Of a DNA stretch of 64,000 nucleotides, positions 1-8,522 are shown piece after piece. The stretch is from Streptomyces sp. SPB162 (GTDB lineage Bacteria; Actinomycetota; Actinomycetes; Streptomycetales; Streptomycetaceae), in contig NZ_JAQFII010000001.1 of assembly GCF_029504575.1 (NCBI RefSeq), positions 2,950,501 to 3,014,500 on the forward strand. Reading direction: 5' to 3'. A program made the position numbers and the translations under genes. Each line of letters opens with the position of its first letter. Positions within the stretch are counted from its first letter, which is position 1. The notes beneath the pieces are model-generated. The model was not told where the DNA came from and made no database searches. It saw only the letters and a program-made list of their open reading frames with translations.

Positions 1-449
1 CCGTGACCGTCGACGACCCGCTGCAGGCCGTCTTCGACCGGCTGCGCGAGGCCACCACCAACGAGCTGCTGCTGCTGGACCAGCGCGGCCGCCCGTACAA
101 GTGGCTGCGGCGCGGCGACCTGATGCGCGCCAAGGGCTCGCTGGCGCGGGCCGGCACCCTCGTGCACGACACGGTGACGCGGGACGCGACGCTGCGCGAC
201 GCGCTGGAGGCGGTGCTCACCGACAGCGGCGGCCGGGTCGCGGTGACCGGGCGGCGCGGCGAATTCATCGGCGTCGTGGACATGGAGACGCTGATGAACT
301 CCGTCCACGAGATGTTGGAGGCCGACCGGCTCACCGCCATCGAGCACCAGCACGAGCTGGAGGAGCTGCGCGGCCGGCAGACCCGCCAGGAGCAGGAGGG
401 CGCGGGAGCCTCCCGTGCCCCGGAGGGGCCGACGGGGGCGGACGCGTGA
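1..449 (+). CDS. Betaine/choline ABC transporter ATP-binding protein, C-terminal CBS part (partial)
   Basis: This is the 3' end of an OpuCA/ProV-type ATPase that would energise uptake of glycine betaine or a related quaternary amine; the nucleotide-binding domain lies outside the window. About 148 residues are visible. They form a CBS-type region (a sheet with LLLLDQRGRPY, then VAVTGRRGEFIGVVDMETLM) followed by a charged tail rich in Glu and Arg. CBS pairs in this family sense ionic strength in characterised homologues. The stop TGA overlaps the GTG start of the permease gene (GTGA), so translation is probably coupled. The family call rests partly on the permease and binding protein that follow. 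Confidence 0.8.
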   Translation, partial: VTVDDPLQAVFDRLREATTNELLLLDQRGRPYKWLRRGDLMRAKGSLARAGTLVHDTVTRDATLRDALEAVLTDSGGRVAVTGRRGEFIGVVDMETLMNSVHEMLEADRLTAIEHQHELEELRGRQTRQEQEGAGASRAPEGPTGADA

Positions 450-1324
450 GCGCGCGCCGCCCGGAGCGCCCGTCGGGCGAGCACGAGGTCCGGGGCCTGG
501 CCTTCCATGACGACCCGGAGGCGGCCGAGGACGACGGGGTGACCGGGGCCGTCGGGACGGGCACACCCCCGCCCGAGCCGCCGGCGCGCCGGCTGCGCTG
601 GTCCACGCTGGTCGTCACACCGCTCCTGCTCGCCGCCGCGCTGGGCGCCACCTACCTGTGGATCAGCAACGCCGAGCTCGACTCGATCGCGCACAACGCG
701 CTGGCCGGCGACACCGTCCAGCTGCGCTTCTGGCAGAGCGTCAAGCTCACCGCGATCTCCACCTTCTGGGTGCTGATCATCGCCATCCCGCTCGGCACCG
801 CGCTGACCCGCCGCAAGCTGCGCACCGCCACCCCGTTCGTCACCGCACTGGCCAACATCGGCCAGGCGACACCCGCGATCGGCCTGCTGGCGCTGCTCGT
901 CATCTGGCTGGGCATCGGCGCGCGCACCGCGATCATCGGGATGGTGGCCTACGCCGTGCTGCCGGTGCTCGCCAACACCATGGCCGGGCTGCGGAGCATC
1001 GACCCGACCCTCGTCGAGTCGGCGCGCGGCATCGGGATGTCGGCGGTCGGCGTCCTGGCCAAGGTGGAACTGCCGCTCGCCGTACCGCTGATCCTGGCCG
1101 GGGTGCGCACGGCCCTGGTCCTCAACGTCGGCACCTCCACGCTGGCCACCTTCGGCGGTGGCGGCGGCCTCGGCGACCTGATCACCACGGGCATCCAGAC
1201 GCAGCGGATGCCGGTGCTGGTGCTCGGCTCCATCCTGACGGTGCTCCTGGCGCTGGCGGTGGACTGGCTCGCCTCCGTCGCGGAACAGCTGATGCGGCCG
1301 CGCGGCCTGGAGGTGGGGTCATGA
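446..1324 (+). CDS. Betaine/choline-type ABC transporter permease
   Basis: A 292-residue inner-membrane permease of the BPD_transp_1 family (OpuCB/ProW type). A hydrophilic N-terminus of about 45 residues precedes a first membrane helix (STLVVTPLLLAAALGATYLW). The transporter core begins near residue 90, and the cytoplasmic EAA-like loop that contacts the ATPase is visible at SARGIGMSAVGVLAKVELPL. GTG 446 is chosen because it overlaps the preceding stop as GTGA. The stop overlaps the next ATG (ATGA), so three transporter genes are tightly coupled. Any second permease, common in OpuC systems, would lie upstream of the window. Confidence 0.88.
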   Translation: MSARRPERPSGEHEVRGLAFHDDPEAAEDDGVTGAVGTGTPPPEPPARRLRWSTLVVTPLLLAAALGATYLWISNAELDSIAHNALAGDTVQLRFWQSVKLTAISTFWVLIIAIPLGTALTRRKLRTATPFVTALANIGQATPAIGLLALLVIWLGIGARTAIIGMVAYAVLPVLANTMAGLRSIDPTLVESARGIGMSAVGVLAKVELPLAVPLILAGVRTALVLNVGTSTLATFGGGGGLGDLITTGIQTQRMPVLVLGSILTVLLALAVDWLASVAEQLMRPRGLEVGS

Positions 1325-2331
1325 GGGACGGACGCGCCCGGTACGCGCGCATGCGCTACGGACGCACGCTGGCGACGGCGGGCTGCGGACTGCTGGTGGC
1401 GACGGCCGTGCTCGGCGGCTGCGGCCTCAAGAGCGGCAGTCCCCTGGTGGACGACGTGGTTCCGGGTTCCATCGGCCAGGGCCTGCCCCTCAAGGGCGCC
1501 TCGCTCATCGTCACCTCGAAGAACTTCAGCGAGCAGATCATCCTCGGCTCGATGATCGGCCTGGCCTTCAAGGCGGCGGGCGCGGAAGTCCTGGACCGCA
1601 CCAACATCCAGGGGTCGATCGGTGCCCGCGAGGCCATCAAGTCCGGTCAGGCGGACGCGATGTACGAGTACACCGGCACCGCCTGGATCACCTACCTCGG
1701 CCACGACAAGCCGATCACCGACCCGCTGGCGCAGTGGCGGGCGGTGCGCGACGAGGACGTGAAGAACGGCATCGTCTGGCTGCCGCCGTCCTCCCTCGAC
1801 AACACGTACACCCTCGCCATCAACCAGGCGAACAACGCCAAGTACCACCTCAAGACGCTCTCCGACGTCGCCGCCCTCTCGAAGTCCGACCCGTCGGCGG
1901 TGACGCTGTGCGTGGAGAACGAGTTCGCCTCGCGCGACGACGGACTGCCCGGCATGCAGAAGGCGTACGGGATGCGGATCCCCGCCTCCAACATCCAGAA
2001 GATGGACGCCGGGATCGTCTACACCCAGGTGGCCAAGGGCACCTGCCTGCTCGGCGAGGCCTTCACCACCGACGGCCGCATCAAGGCCATGAACCTGGAC
2101 ACGATGGCCGACGACAAGCACTTCTTCCCGAACTACAACGCGGCTCCCGTCATCAACGGCAAGACCTTCCGCCGCCACCCGGCCATCGCCGCACTGCTGG
2201 ACCCCATCAGCAGACGCCTGACGACGCAGATCGCGCAGCAGTTGAACGCCCGCGTGGACGTCGAGGGCCAGGACCCGCACGACGTCGCGAAGGAGTGGCT
2301 GATCCGGGAAGGCTTCATCAAAAAAGGCTGA
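1321..2331 (+). CDS. Betaine/choline-type ABC transporter substrate-binding lipoprotein
   Basis: A 336-residue OpuAC/ProX-like extracytoplasmic binding protein. The N-terminus carries a lipoprotein signal with lipobox LGGC and predicted lipidated Cys34. The mature part begins the family-typical segment VTSKNFSEQIILGSMIGLAF, followed by GSIGAREAIKSGQADAMYEY and VCVENEF-type hinge regions. The start ATG 1321 overlaps the permease stop; an in-frame ATG at 1351 would leave a shorter, more typical signal peptide. The operon ends here, 17 bp from a convergent gene. Specificity (betaine, choline, carnitine) cannot be decided from sequence alone. Confidence 0.88.
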   Translation: MRDGRARYARMRYGRTLATAGCGLLVATAVLGGCGLKSGSPLVDDVVPGSIGQGLPLKGASLIVTSKNFSEQIILGSMIGLAFKAAGAEVLDRTNIQGSIGAREAIKSGQADAMYEYTGTAWITYLGHDKPITDPLAQWRAVRDEDVKNGIVWLPPSSLDNTYTLAINQANNAKYHLKTLSDVAALSKSDPSAVTLCVENEFASRDDGLPGMQKAYGMRIPASNIQKMDAGIVYTQVAKGTCLLGEAFTTDGRIKAMNLDTMADDKHFFPNYNAAPVINGKTFRRHPAIAALLDPISRRLTTQIAQQLNARVDVEGQDPHDVAKEWLIREGFIKKG

Positions 2332-2348
2332 AACCCGCCGTACGGCGA

Positions 2349-3137
2349 TCAGCAGCTGGGGATCTTGCCACCGTTGTCGATCGCGGCCAGGGCCGCCAGC
2401 GCGCCCTCCAGGTCGGTGACCGGGACCAGTCGCAGGCCGGCCGGCAGCTCGGCGTTGGCGTCGGAGCACTCGCCCTTGGGGACCAGGAAGACGGTGGCGC
2501 CGTCCCGCTTGGCCGCTCGTTCCTTCAGCGGGACACCGCCGACCGCGCCGACCTTGCCGTCCGCGGTGATGGTGCCGGTACCGGCCACGGTGCGGCCGCC
2601 GGTCAGGTCACCGCCGCGGCCATTGCCGTCGATCTTGTCGATGATGCCGAGGCTGAACATCAGCCCGGCGCTCGGCCCGCCCACGTCCGCGAGGTGCAGT
2701 TCGACCTTGACCTTCGCCGGGGAGAGCCCGAGGTGCTGGAGGGCCGCGCCGGTCGCCGCGTTCTGCGAGTCGGTCATCTCCTGCGCGTTGTGTCGCTCGA
2801 TCTCCTGGACCGAGCCGCCACTGGGATAGACCGCATCGCGCGGCATCGCCGCCTGGTCGGTCGCCCACCACGCCCTGAGCACGTCGGGCAGGTGGATCGA
2901 CGCGTTCGGCTGGGTCGCGGCGATCGTCGTCATCCGCAGCTGCCCGGTGGTCTTGCGGGTCGGGGTGCCGGTGACGGTGATCACCTGACGGCCCTTGTCC
3001 GCGCCGAGCACGTTCGCCGTCATCCCGGGCACCACGATCGAGACCGGGAGCGGGGCGAACGCCGCGACGGCCAGCAGAGCTGCCACCAGCATCGCGCAAA
3101 GGGCAAGGACTCGGGCACGGCGGGAGACTGCGGGCAT
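2349..3137 (-). CDS. Secreted/membrane-anchored S16 (Lon-like) serine protease, PDZ-less
   Basis: A 262-residue protein with an N-terminal membrane anchor (ALCAMLVAALLAVAAFAPL) and a C-terminal Lon-type proteolytic domain outside the membrane. The catalytic serine is seen in GGPSAGLMFSLGI (Ser156) and the catalytic lysine in GGVPLKERAAKRDG (Lys205). It resembles the YlbL family, which normally has a PDZ domain between the N-terminal module and the protease domain. No PDZ is evident here and the protein is about 80-100 residues shorter than usual. There is no AAA+ domain, so it is not a true Lon. It converges on the transporter operon and stands alone. Confidence 0.8.
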   Translation of the reverse strand: MPAVSRRARVLALCAMLVAALLAVAAFAPLPVSIVVPGMTANVLGADKGRQVITVTGTPTRKTTGQLRMTTIAATQPNASIHLPDVLRAWWATDQAAMPRDAVYPSGGSVQEIERHNAQEMTDSQNAATGAALQHLGLSPAKVKVELHLADVGGPSAGLMFSLGIIDKIDGNGRGGDLTGGRTVAGTGTITADGKVGAVGGVPLKERAAKRDGATVFLVPKGECSDANAELPAGLRLVPVTDLEGALAALAAIDNGGKIPSC

Positions 3138-3240
3138 GCAGAGAATGTAGTCGACGGGCGCGGCGGGCGGGGCACCCCGGCCGGGTGCCCCGCCCGCCGA
3201 TCAACGGCTCCGTGGTGCGGAGCGGCACACGCTCCGCGGT

Positions 3241-3934
3241 TCAGCGCAGCGCGTCGGCGACCTCCGTGGCCGCCTCCACCACCCTGGGTCCCACCCGTTC
3301 GGGCACCGCCTCGGCGAGCATCACCACGCCCACGCTGCCCTCTATCCCGGTCACCCCGAGGAGCGGGGCGGCGGCGCCGCTGGCGCCGGCCTCCAGTTCG
3401 CCGTGGGTCAGGACGTAGCGGACCGGCTCGGTGCGCCGCTCCCCCGCCTCGCTGACGTGCTGTTCCTGTCCGGGCAGGTGCGGCAGGACGCCACGGCCGG
3501 CCAGGATGGCCCGGCCTGCCGCGCCCCGGTCCAGCGGGTGCCGGAAACCGGTGCGGTAGGCGACGTGGTAGTCGGTCCAGGTCGGTTCGACCACCGCGAC
3601 GGCCAGCGCCTCGGTGCCGTCGACGAGAGTCAGGTGCGCGGTGGCCCCGATGTCCTCGGCGAGCGACCTCAGGGCCGGCAGGGCCGCCTCCCGCAGCAGC
3701 GGGTGCACCTGGTGCGCGAGCCCCAGCACGCCGAGCCCGACACGGGCCCGCCCGCCGAGGTCCCGCCGTACCAGTGCGTGCCTGCTCCAGGGTGGCCAGC
3801 AGGCGGTAGACGACGGTGCGGTTGACCCCCAGCTTGGTGGCGAGCTCGGTGACGGTGAGCCCGTGGTCGGTGTCGGCCAATAGTTTGAGGACCCGCAGTC
3901 CTCTGTCGAGCGTCTGAGATGTCTCCGCGGTCAC
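3241..3934 (-). CDS. IclR-family transcriptional regulator (interrupted by a +1 frameshift)
   Basis: The N-terminal part encodes an IclR winged helix (QTLDRGLRVLKLLADTDHGLTVTELATKLGVNRTVVYRLLATLEQ). The effector-binding domain continues in another frame from HALVRRDLGGRARVGLGVLG to the end (DIGATAHLTLVDGTEALAVA). The switch is at the CC at 3781-3782 (GCAGGCACGC on the coding strand); deleting one base gives a continuous 230-residue protein, normal for the family but slightly short. The GTG start at 3934 has a strong AGGAGGGGG site. The regulated gene is unknown; the divergent side is empty for 250 bp. Either a sequence error or a recent mutation. Confidence 0.8.
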
Positions 3935-3950
3935 GACGCCCCCTCCTCAT

Positions 3951-3966
3951 ATGAGTGGCGGCTCAT
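3951..3966. promoter_or_regulatory. Inverted repeat upstream of the IclR gene
   Basis: ATGAG-N6-CTCAT lies 17 bp upstream of the IclR start codon and overlaps a TCATATGA palindrome at 3947-3954. Its position suits an autoregulatory operator. This is inference from position and symmetry only. Confidence 0.3.
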
Positions 3967-4189
3967 CTCACGGCGGGACGCACTGCCGGTCCCGCGGCAG
4001 CGCGCGGAGAGGCCGCCGGTCGCGGTGGTACCGGCTGCGCTCCGCGGCTGCTCTGCCACGGCGCGTGCGTGACGGGCACGGTAGCGAGGGAGTACCGCTG
4101 AGCGGAAGGGGTCGTCCACAATCCGGTCACCCGAGGTCATCCCGAGAGGTGCTCCCGATCCGCTCCCCGAGCTCACGGGGCTATGACGA
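3967..4189. other. Intergenic region between the IclR gene and the secreted-protein gene
   Basis: The gene-free stretch between the IclR start and the end of the next minus-strand gene is about 337 bp (3935-4271). Apart from the inverted repeat near IclR and the terminator at 4190-4225, I see no convincing coding sequence or promoter. A short 81-codon open frame overlapping it lacks a recognisable product. Confidence 0.5.
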
Positions 4190-4225
4190 AGGCGGCGCGA
4201 TCCCGGTTCCGGGGTCGCGCCGCCT
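4190..4225 (-). terminator. Terminator of the IPT-domain secreted protein gene
   Basis: A 16-bp stem (GGCGGCGCGATCCCGG paired with its complement, one G-T wobble) with a 2-nt loop lies about 47 bp beyond the stop codon at 4272. There is no clear T run, as is usual in high-G+C actinobacteria. Confidence 0.6.
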
Positions 4226-4271
4226 GCCGTTGCCTCCGCGTGCGTTCCGTTGCCTCTCCGCCCTCCTCGGA

Positions 4272-6263
4272 TCAGGTCACGGTGAAGGCGCGCTGCACGG
4301 TCCTGCCGTCCACCAGCACCTCACAGGCCCTGAGGGCGACGGTGGTCCGGTCGTGCACGGTGAAGTTGAGCGCGTAGCTGCCGTCCAGGCCGATGACCCG
4401 GATGACGGAGCCGTCGGAGGTCTGCGAACCGTCCGCCCGGCGTCCGGTCACCGCCACCGTGGCGACCGGCGCGAAAGCCTGGCCCGTGACCTGGACCACA
4501 GTCCCGAGCGGGCCCGAGTCCGGGGAGAGCGCGAAGCCCGCGGAGGGCGGCGGGACGCTGTCGTCGACGGTGAAGGCGGCCACCGCGACCCGCGGGTTCA
4601 CCAGGACCTCCTTGACCTGGAGGGCGACCGTGGCGGCGTCCTTGACCGTGAAGGTCTGGGAGAACGCGCCGTCGAGGCCGACGACCTTGGTCTTGGGGAT
4701 GTCGGAGGTCTGCGACCCGTCCGCCTTCAGCCCGGAGATCACCACCGTGCAGATGGGGGCGAAGCCCTGGCCGACGACGGTCACCTTGGTGCTCTTGGGG
4801 CCGCTGGACGGGCTGAGGACGATGAAGTACTTCGCCACCGTCAGTGCGGCGGTCTGCGAGACCCCGCCCGCCTCGACCCTGAGCAGATAGGTGGCCGGAG
4901 CGACCGAGGACGCGACGGTGACCGTTCCGTGCAGGGTTCCGTCGGCCGCGATCGTCAGGGACTTCGCGGAGACGCGGCTCGCGGCGCAGCCGGTGCCGTC
5001 GGCGGCGCACAGCGCGGCGGTCGCGGCGGCGCCGGCCGGCCAGCCGGTGCCGGAGACGGCGACGGTCCCGCCGGGTTTGACCTTGCCGGTGCCCGTGGCG
5101 AGCGTGGCGGCGGCCGCCACGACGGTGAACGGCCGGGTGAGGGTGGTGGCGGGGTCACCGGCCTCATCGGTCCGCACCGCCACCAGCGTCGGGTCGCTGA
5201 CGGTGAAGTCCACCGAGAAGGTGCCGTCGGCGGTGGTCTGTACGTACACCGCCGTGTCGTCCAGGGTCTGCCCCGCCGCGTCGAGGCCGACGGTGTTGAT
5301 CCACTGGTCCTGGCGGTAGTTGCTGCCGGAGACGGTGATGACGCTGCCGACCGGGCCCTGGCTCTGCGAGAGGGTGAAGGCCCTGGGTCCGGTGGGCACG
5401 AAGGCCTTGACGGTCAGCGGCGCGGTGGCTTCCTTGGTCCCGTCGTTGACCTTGACGAGGTAGGCGCCGTCCGGCACCACGTTGGCGTCGGAGAGCGTCG
5501 CGGAGCCCGTCAGCTGTTTGTTCGCACCGATCGCCAGGCTGCTGGAGGCGAACTTCCCCGGGTCGCAGCCGCCGCCGGACGCGTCGCACAGCGACGGGAC
5601 GGGGGTGCCGCCGGGCGTCCACAGGTCGCCGGTGAGTGCCACCGGGGTGCTGGGGCGGACGGCTCCGGTGGGCGCGTGGAGGGTGGCGGGGACTCCGGCG
5701 GTGCCCTGGGCGGTCACCGTGCCGACGCTGCCGCCGTTGGCCGTGACGTCACAGGGGGTCTGGTAGGTCCCGCCGAGCACCTTGGTCTGGGTGAGGGTGC
5801 GGACCACGCTGAACGTGATCGGCCCGGCGGCGTTGACGGGGATGAGGAAGTCGCCCTCGTAGGGCGGGATCAGGATGGGCGTGTTGGCGGGGACGTCCAT
5901 GGTGATCTCGGGACCGCGGACGGTGACGGTGCCGGTGGCGCCGCCGGACATGGCGAGGTCGATGCTGGGGGTCGTCGGCACATCGCTCAGCGAGATGCCG
6001 CTGGTGGCGGGGGATCCGCCGAGGGTGACCTTCGCGTGCACGCTGCCGCCGGGGTCGACGACGGACGGGGTCAGGTCGACGGTCATGGTCTGCGGCCCGG
6101 TCGCCTCGCCCTGGCCGGCGGGCAGCGTGCAGTGCACTGTCGGGGTGATCGTCCCGGCGTGGGCGGCGGGTGCGAGGGCCAGTCCGGCTCCGGTCAGAGC
6201 GAGGGCAAGCGCCGCTGAGCCCGACATCAGTCGATGTGCCAATGGTCGTGGTAGCAAGAACAC
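4272..6263 (-). CDS. Secreted multi-domain IPT/TIG (Ig-like) protein
   Basis: A 663-residue exported protein of unknown function. GTG 6263 is chosen because an AGGAG site sits 4-5 bases upstream and the next residues form a clean signal peptide (FLLPRPLAHRLM, then a hydrophobic core ending APAAHA). Residues about 40-200 form a Cys-containing N-terminal domain shared with the downstream paralogue. After that come several beta-sandwich repeats typified by SQGPVGSVITVSGSNYR, SPSSGPKSTKVTVVGQGFAP and SPDSGPLGTVVQVTGQAFAP, the hallmark of IPT/TIG folds. The last two repeats share ADGSQTSD and FTV-D-TTVALR motifs. No membrane anchor or sorting signal is seen, so it is probably released or held by wall binding. 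It shares its promoter architecture with the paralogue. Confidence 0.8.
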   Translation of the reverse strand: MFLLPRPLAHRLMSGSAALALALTGAGLALAPAAHAGTITPTVHCTLPAGQGEATGPQTMTVDLTPSVVDPGGSVHAKVTLGGSPATSGISLSDVPTTPSIDLAMSGGATGTVTVRGPEITMDVPANTPILIPPYEGDFLIPVNAAGPITFSVVRTLTQTKVLGGTYQTPCDVTANGGSVGTVTAQGTAGVPATLHAPTGAVRPSTPVALTGDLWTPGGTPVPSLCDASGGGCDPGKFASSSLAIGANKQLTGSATLSDANVVPDGAYLVKVNDGTKEATAPLTVKAFVPTGPRAFTLSQSQGPVGSVITVSGSNYRQDQWINTVGLDAAGQTLDDTAVYVQTTADGTFSVDFTVSDPTLVAVRTDEAGDPATTLTRPFTVVAAAATLATGTGKVKPGGTVAVSGTGWPAGAAATAALCAADGTGCAASRVSAKSLTIAADGTLHGTVTVASSVAPATYLLRVEAGGVSQTAALTVAKYFIVLSPSSGPKSTKVTVVGQGFAPICTVVISGLKADGSQTSDIPKTKVVGLDGAFSQTFTVKDAATVALQVKEVLVNPRVAVAAFTVDDSVPPPSAGFALSPDSGPLGTVVQVTGQAFAPVATVAVTGRRADGSQTSDGSVIRVIGLDGSYALNFTVHDRTTVALRACEVLVDGRTVQRAFTVT

Positions 6264-6317
6264 TTGACTCCTATTCTTCGCAACAGGATCCGGCGGTGTC
6301 ATTCCGCTAATGCACGC

Positions 6318-6351
6318 ACATTGAGAGGGCCCGCCCTTCATAAGTCAAGAG
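6318..6351 (-). promoter_or_regulatory. Promoter shared in sequence with the paralogue's promoter
   Basis: Reading on the minus strand, CTCTTGACTT is followed after 13 variable bases by CCTCTCAATGT. TTGACT (plus 6343-6348) is a good -35 box and CTCAAT (plus 6320-6325) sits at a 17-bp spacer. The same two blocks with the same spacing occur at 8163-8196 before the paralogous gene, while the spacer between them differs. Conservation of both blocks is the evidence. Confidence 0.6.
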
Positions 6352-6401
6352 GCGTCGACAAAGTACCTGATGCAGCGTCAGATCCAATATCGGAAATGCA
6401 C

Positions 6402-6437
6402 TCCGGCCGGCACCCGCGGTGGCGGGTACCGGCCGGA
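6402..6437 (-). terminator. Terminator of the WxL-like secreted protein gene
   Basis: A hairpin of TCCGGCCGG plus ACCCGC arms (one mismatch, 4-nt loop) begins 33 bp after the stop codon at 6470. Confidence 0.55.
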
Positions 6438-6469
6438 ATCCCAACGGAACGATCAATTCAGGGAACGTT

Positions 6470-8107
6470 CTACAAAAGCGTCAGCGTGAGCGTGGCGCTG
6501 TAGTCGCCGGGAGTGGCCATCCCCGGGACCTGGAGCGTGAGACCCGCGTCGGCGTCGAAGTTCCCCCCGGTGAACGGGCGGGATCCGTCCGGCGTGAGAC
6601 CGCACAGCGTCGCGGCCTCGGCGCCCAACCGGCCGGGCGAACCCGCCACCGGCGTACCGACGCTGCCCGGCTGCGCCACGCACACCGGCACCCAGCCGAC
6701 CGCGGCGGCCGGGATGGAGGCTCCGGAGGCATTGCTGGTGAAGGCGGTCATGGTGCCGGTCAGTGACCAGCCCGTGTTGACGCCCCGGGCGTCGTGCACC
6801 GTCACCTTGTTCAGCGCGCTGTTCAACGTGTGCGGGTCACCGTCGAGTTGCACCGAGCCGAAGCGGACGGTGTCGCCCGCCTGGGTCATCGACAGCACTC
6901 CCGGCACCACCGACGTCCGCAGCGTCTGGTCTCCGGTGCTGCCGCCGCCCCCACCGCCGGTGGTGACGGTGAACGGCCGCGTCCTGACGGTGGCCGGGTC
7001 GCCGCCCTCGTCCGCCCGGATCGCGACCAGGGTGGGGTCGCTGACGGTGAACTCGGTGGAGAACGTGCCGTCGGGGGTGCTCTGCGGGTAGACGGCGGTG
7101 TCGTCCAGGGTCGCGCCGTCGGCGTCGAGGCCGACGATGTTGATCCACTGGTCCGGCCGGTAGTTCCGGCCGGTGATGGTGATGACACTGCCGACCGGCC
7201 CGCTGCTGCTCGACAGCGTGAACTCCCGCTCGCCCGCCGCCACGGCCTTGACCGTCAGCGGCGCGGTGGCCTCCTTCGTCCCGTCGTTGACCTTGACCAC
7301 GTAGTCGCCGTCCGGGACGTCGGTGGCCGGCGCCAGGGTCGCCGTCCCGGCCAGCGTGCCGTAGGAATCGATGGTCAGCGCGTTGGACGCGAACTTCGCC
7401 GGGTCGCAGCCGGTGCCGGCGGCGGCGCACAGCGACGGGACGGCGGTACCTCCCGGCGTCCACCCCGCGCCGGTCAGCTTCACCGCGGTGTTGGGCCGGA
7501 CCGCATCGGTGGGCGCGCCGAGGGTGGCCGGCGTGCCGCCGGAGCCCTGGACGTCGACCACGCCGATGCTGCCGCTGCCGCTGACGACGTCGCAGGGGGT
7601 CTCGTAGGTCCCGCCGAGGACCTTGGTCCTGGTGAGGTTGCGCGACGGGGTGAAGTCGACCGGGCCCGACGCGTTCTGCGGGACGAAGAAGTCGCCCTCG
7701 AACGGCGGGACGACCGTGGGCTTTCCGGCCTCCACGTCCACCGGCACCTCAGGGCCCGTGACGGTGACGGTTCCGGTGGCGCCGCCGGACATGGCCAGGT
7801 CGAGGTTGGGTGTGGTGGGAACCTGGGTGATGGAGATCGGGCTGATGGCCGGGCCCGGTCCGAGCGTCACCCTGGCGTGCACCTTGCCGCCGGGAAGCAC
7901 GGTGGACGGGCTGAGTTCCACGGTCATGTCCTGCGGCCCGGTGGCCTCGCCCTGGCCGAGCGGCAGCACGCAGTGCACGACCGGGCTGACCGTTCCTGAG
8001 GACGCCGCGGCGCGGGCCTGGGCCGCTCCCCCGCCGGTGAGCACCAGCGCGAGGCCGGCCACGCCCGCGGCCACCCGGCGCGGTCCGCATCTTCGTTGTC
8101 GGGACAC
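6470..8107 (-). CDS. Secreted protein with Ig-like domains and a C-terminal WxL-like domain
   Basis: A 545-residue exported paralogue of the gene at 4272-6263. The GTG start at 8107 follows a GAGGAG site, and the signal peptide runs from SRQRRCGPRRVAAGV to GGAAQARAAA. About 340 residues match the neighbour domain by domain (for example GGATGTVTV, TKVLGGTY-TPCDV, and WINIVGLDA versus WINTVGLDA). The C-terminal 160 residues differ. They read like a WxL cell-wall-binding domain: VTVHDARGVNTGWSLTGTMT, and a final GDYSATLTLTLL. WxL domains bind peptidoglycan in Firmicutes; that role here is inferred. A Gly/Ser linker (GGGGGSTG) joins the two halves. The WxL call is from pattern only. Confidence 0.75.
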   Translation of the reverse strand: MSRQRRCGPRRVAAGVAGLALVLTGGGAAQARAAASSGTVSPVVHCVLPLGQGEATGPQDMTVELSPSTVLPGGKVHARVTLGPGPAISPISITQVPTTPNLDLAMSGGATGTVTVTGPEVPVDVEAGKPTVVPPFEGDFFVPQNASGPVDFTPSRNLTRTKVLGGTYETPCDVVSGSGSIGVVDVQGSGGTPATLGAPTDAVRPNTAVKLTGAGWTPGGTAVPSLCAAAGTGCDPAKFASNALTIDSYGTLAGTATLAPATDVPDGDYVVKVNDGTKEATAPLTVKAVAAGEREFTLSSSSGPVGSVITITGRNYRPDQWINIVGLDADGATLDDTAVYPQSTPDGTFSTEFTVSDPTLVAIRADEGGDPATVRTRPFTVTTGGGGGGSTGDQTLRTSVVPGVLSMTQAGDTVRFGSVQLDGDPHTLNSALNKVTVHDARGVNTGWSLTGTMTAFTSNASGASIPAAAVGWVPVCVAQPGSVGTPVAGSPGRLGAEAATLCGLTPDGSRPFTGGNFDADAGLTLQVPGMATPGDYSATLTLTLL

Positions 8108-8162
8108 GTGACTCCTCGTGCCGGAGTGGCTGGGGTCGGATGGATCGGTCGAATGATGCAGG

Positions 8163-8196
8163 ACATTGAGAGGTCCAGGACCGAAGAAGTCAAGAG
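8163..8196 (-). promoter_or_regulatory. Promoter of the WxL-like gene (matches 6318-6351)
   Basis: On the minus strand, CTCTTGACTT-N13-CCTCTCAATGT is repeated with exactly the same spacing as before the upstream paralogue. The -35 hexamer TTGACT is at plus 8188-8193 and the -10 region at plus 8165-8170. Co-regulation of the two genes is the simplest reading. Confidence 0.6.
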
Positions 8197-8522
8197 AGAC
8201 AAAGCAGCGGATCAGCGGAAATCTTGAAACCCGGTGGAGGAGCACTCGAACCGATCATCGGGGAAATCTTCCGCAACCTTCGCGCATCCCCGAGGATTTA
8301 CCTCGGGGATTCCCGCCGTCAAAAAATTGTCCTGCATATGTGTTGACTGTTTCGGAGATCATGGTTTCACTACCACTCAGTATGCCGGGCCCGGCACCGC
8401 ACGCCCCTGTCGATGGGCGGCGGAACAGCGACGGACGTAATGCCCGGTGATACTTCTCTGGTTGGCAAACCGTGAATTCGGCATGCGCCCGGCGCTCCAT
8501 CCACCGGAAGGAGCACCACCAC
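8197..8522. other. Divergent intergenic region between two secreted-protein genes
   Basis: The full gap is 8108-8522. Besides the minus-strand promoter, a TTGACT at 8343-8348 with a weak TTCACT 17 bp downstream could drive the plus-strand secreted gene. The stretch around 8320-8390 is richer in A+T than its surroundings. No coding sequence is recognised. Confidence 0.4.

Noticed and set aside
3241-3934. Programmed +1 frameshifting as the explanation of the broken IclR gene (and the four others)
   Set aside because: No common slippery sequence or downstream structure is seen, and the five gene families are not known to use it. A sequence error is simpler.
3931-4176. An 81-codon minus-strand frame upstream of IclR
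   Set aside because: It overlaps the IclR start, has no family resemblance and Arg/Ser/Gly-rich composition typical of noncoding frames here.
3951-6218. A 755-codon plus-strand open frame over the secreted IPT-protein gene
   Set aside because: It is the reverse shadow of a gene with a signal peptide and IPT repeats. Its composition is Gly/Arg/Asp-rich as expected from G/C-rich shadows and it matches no family.
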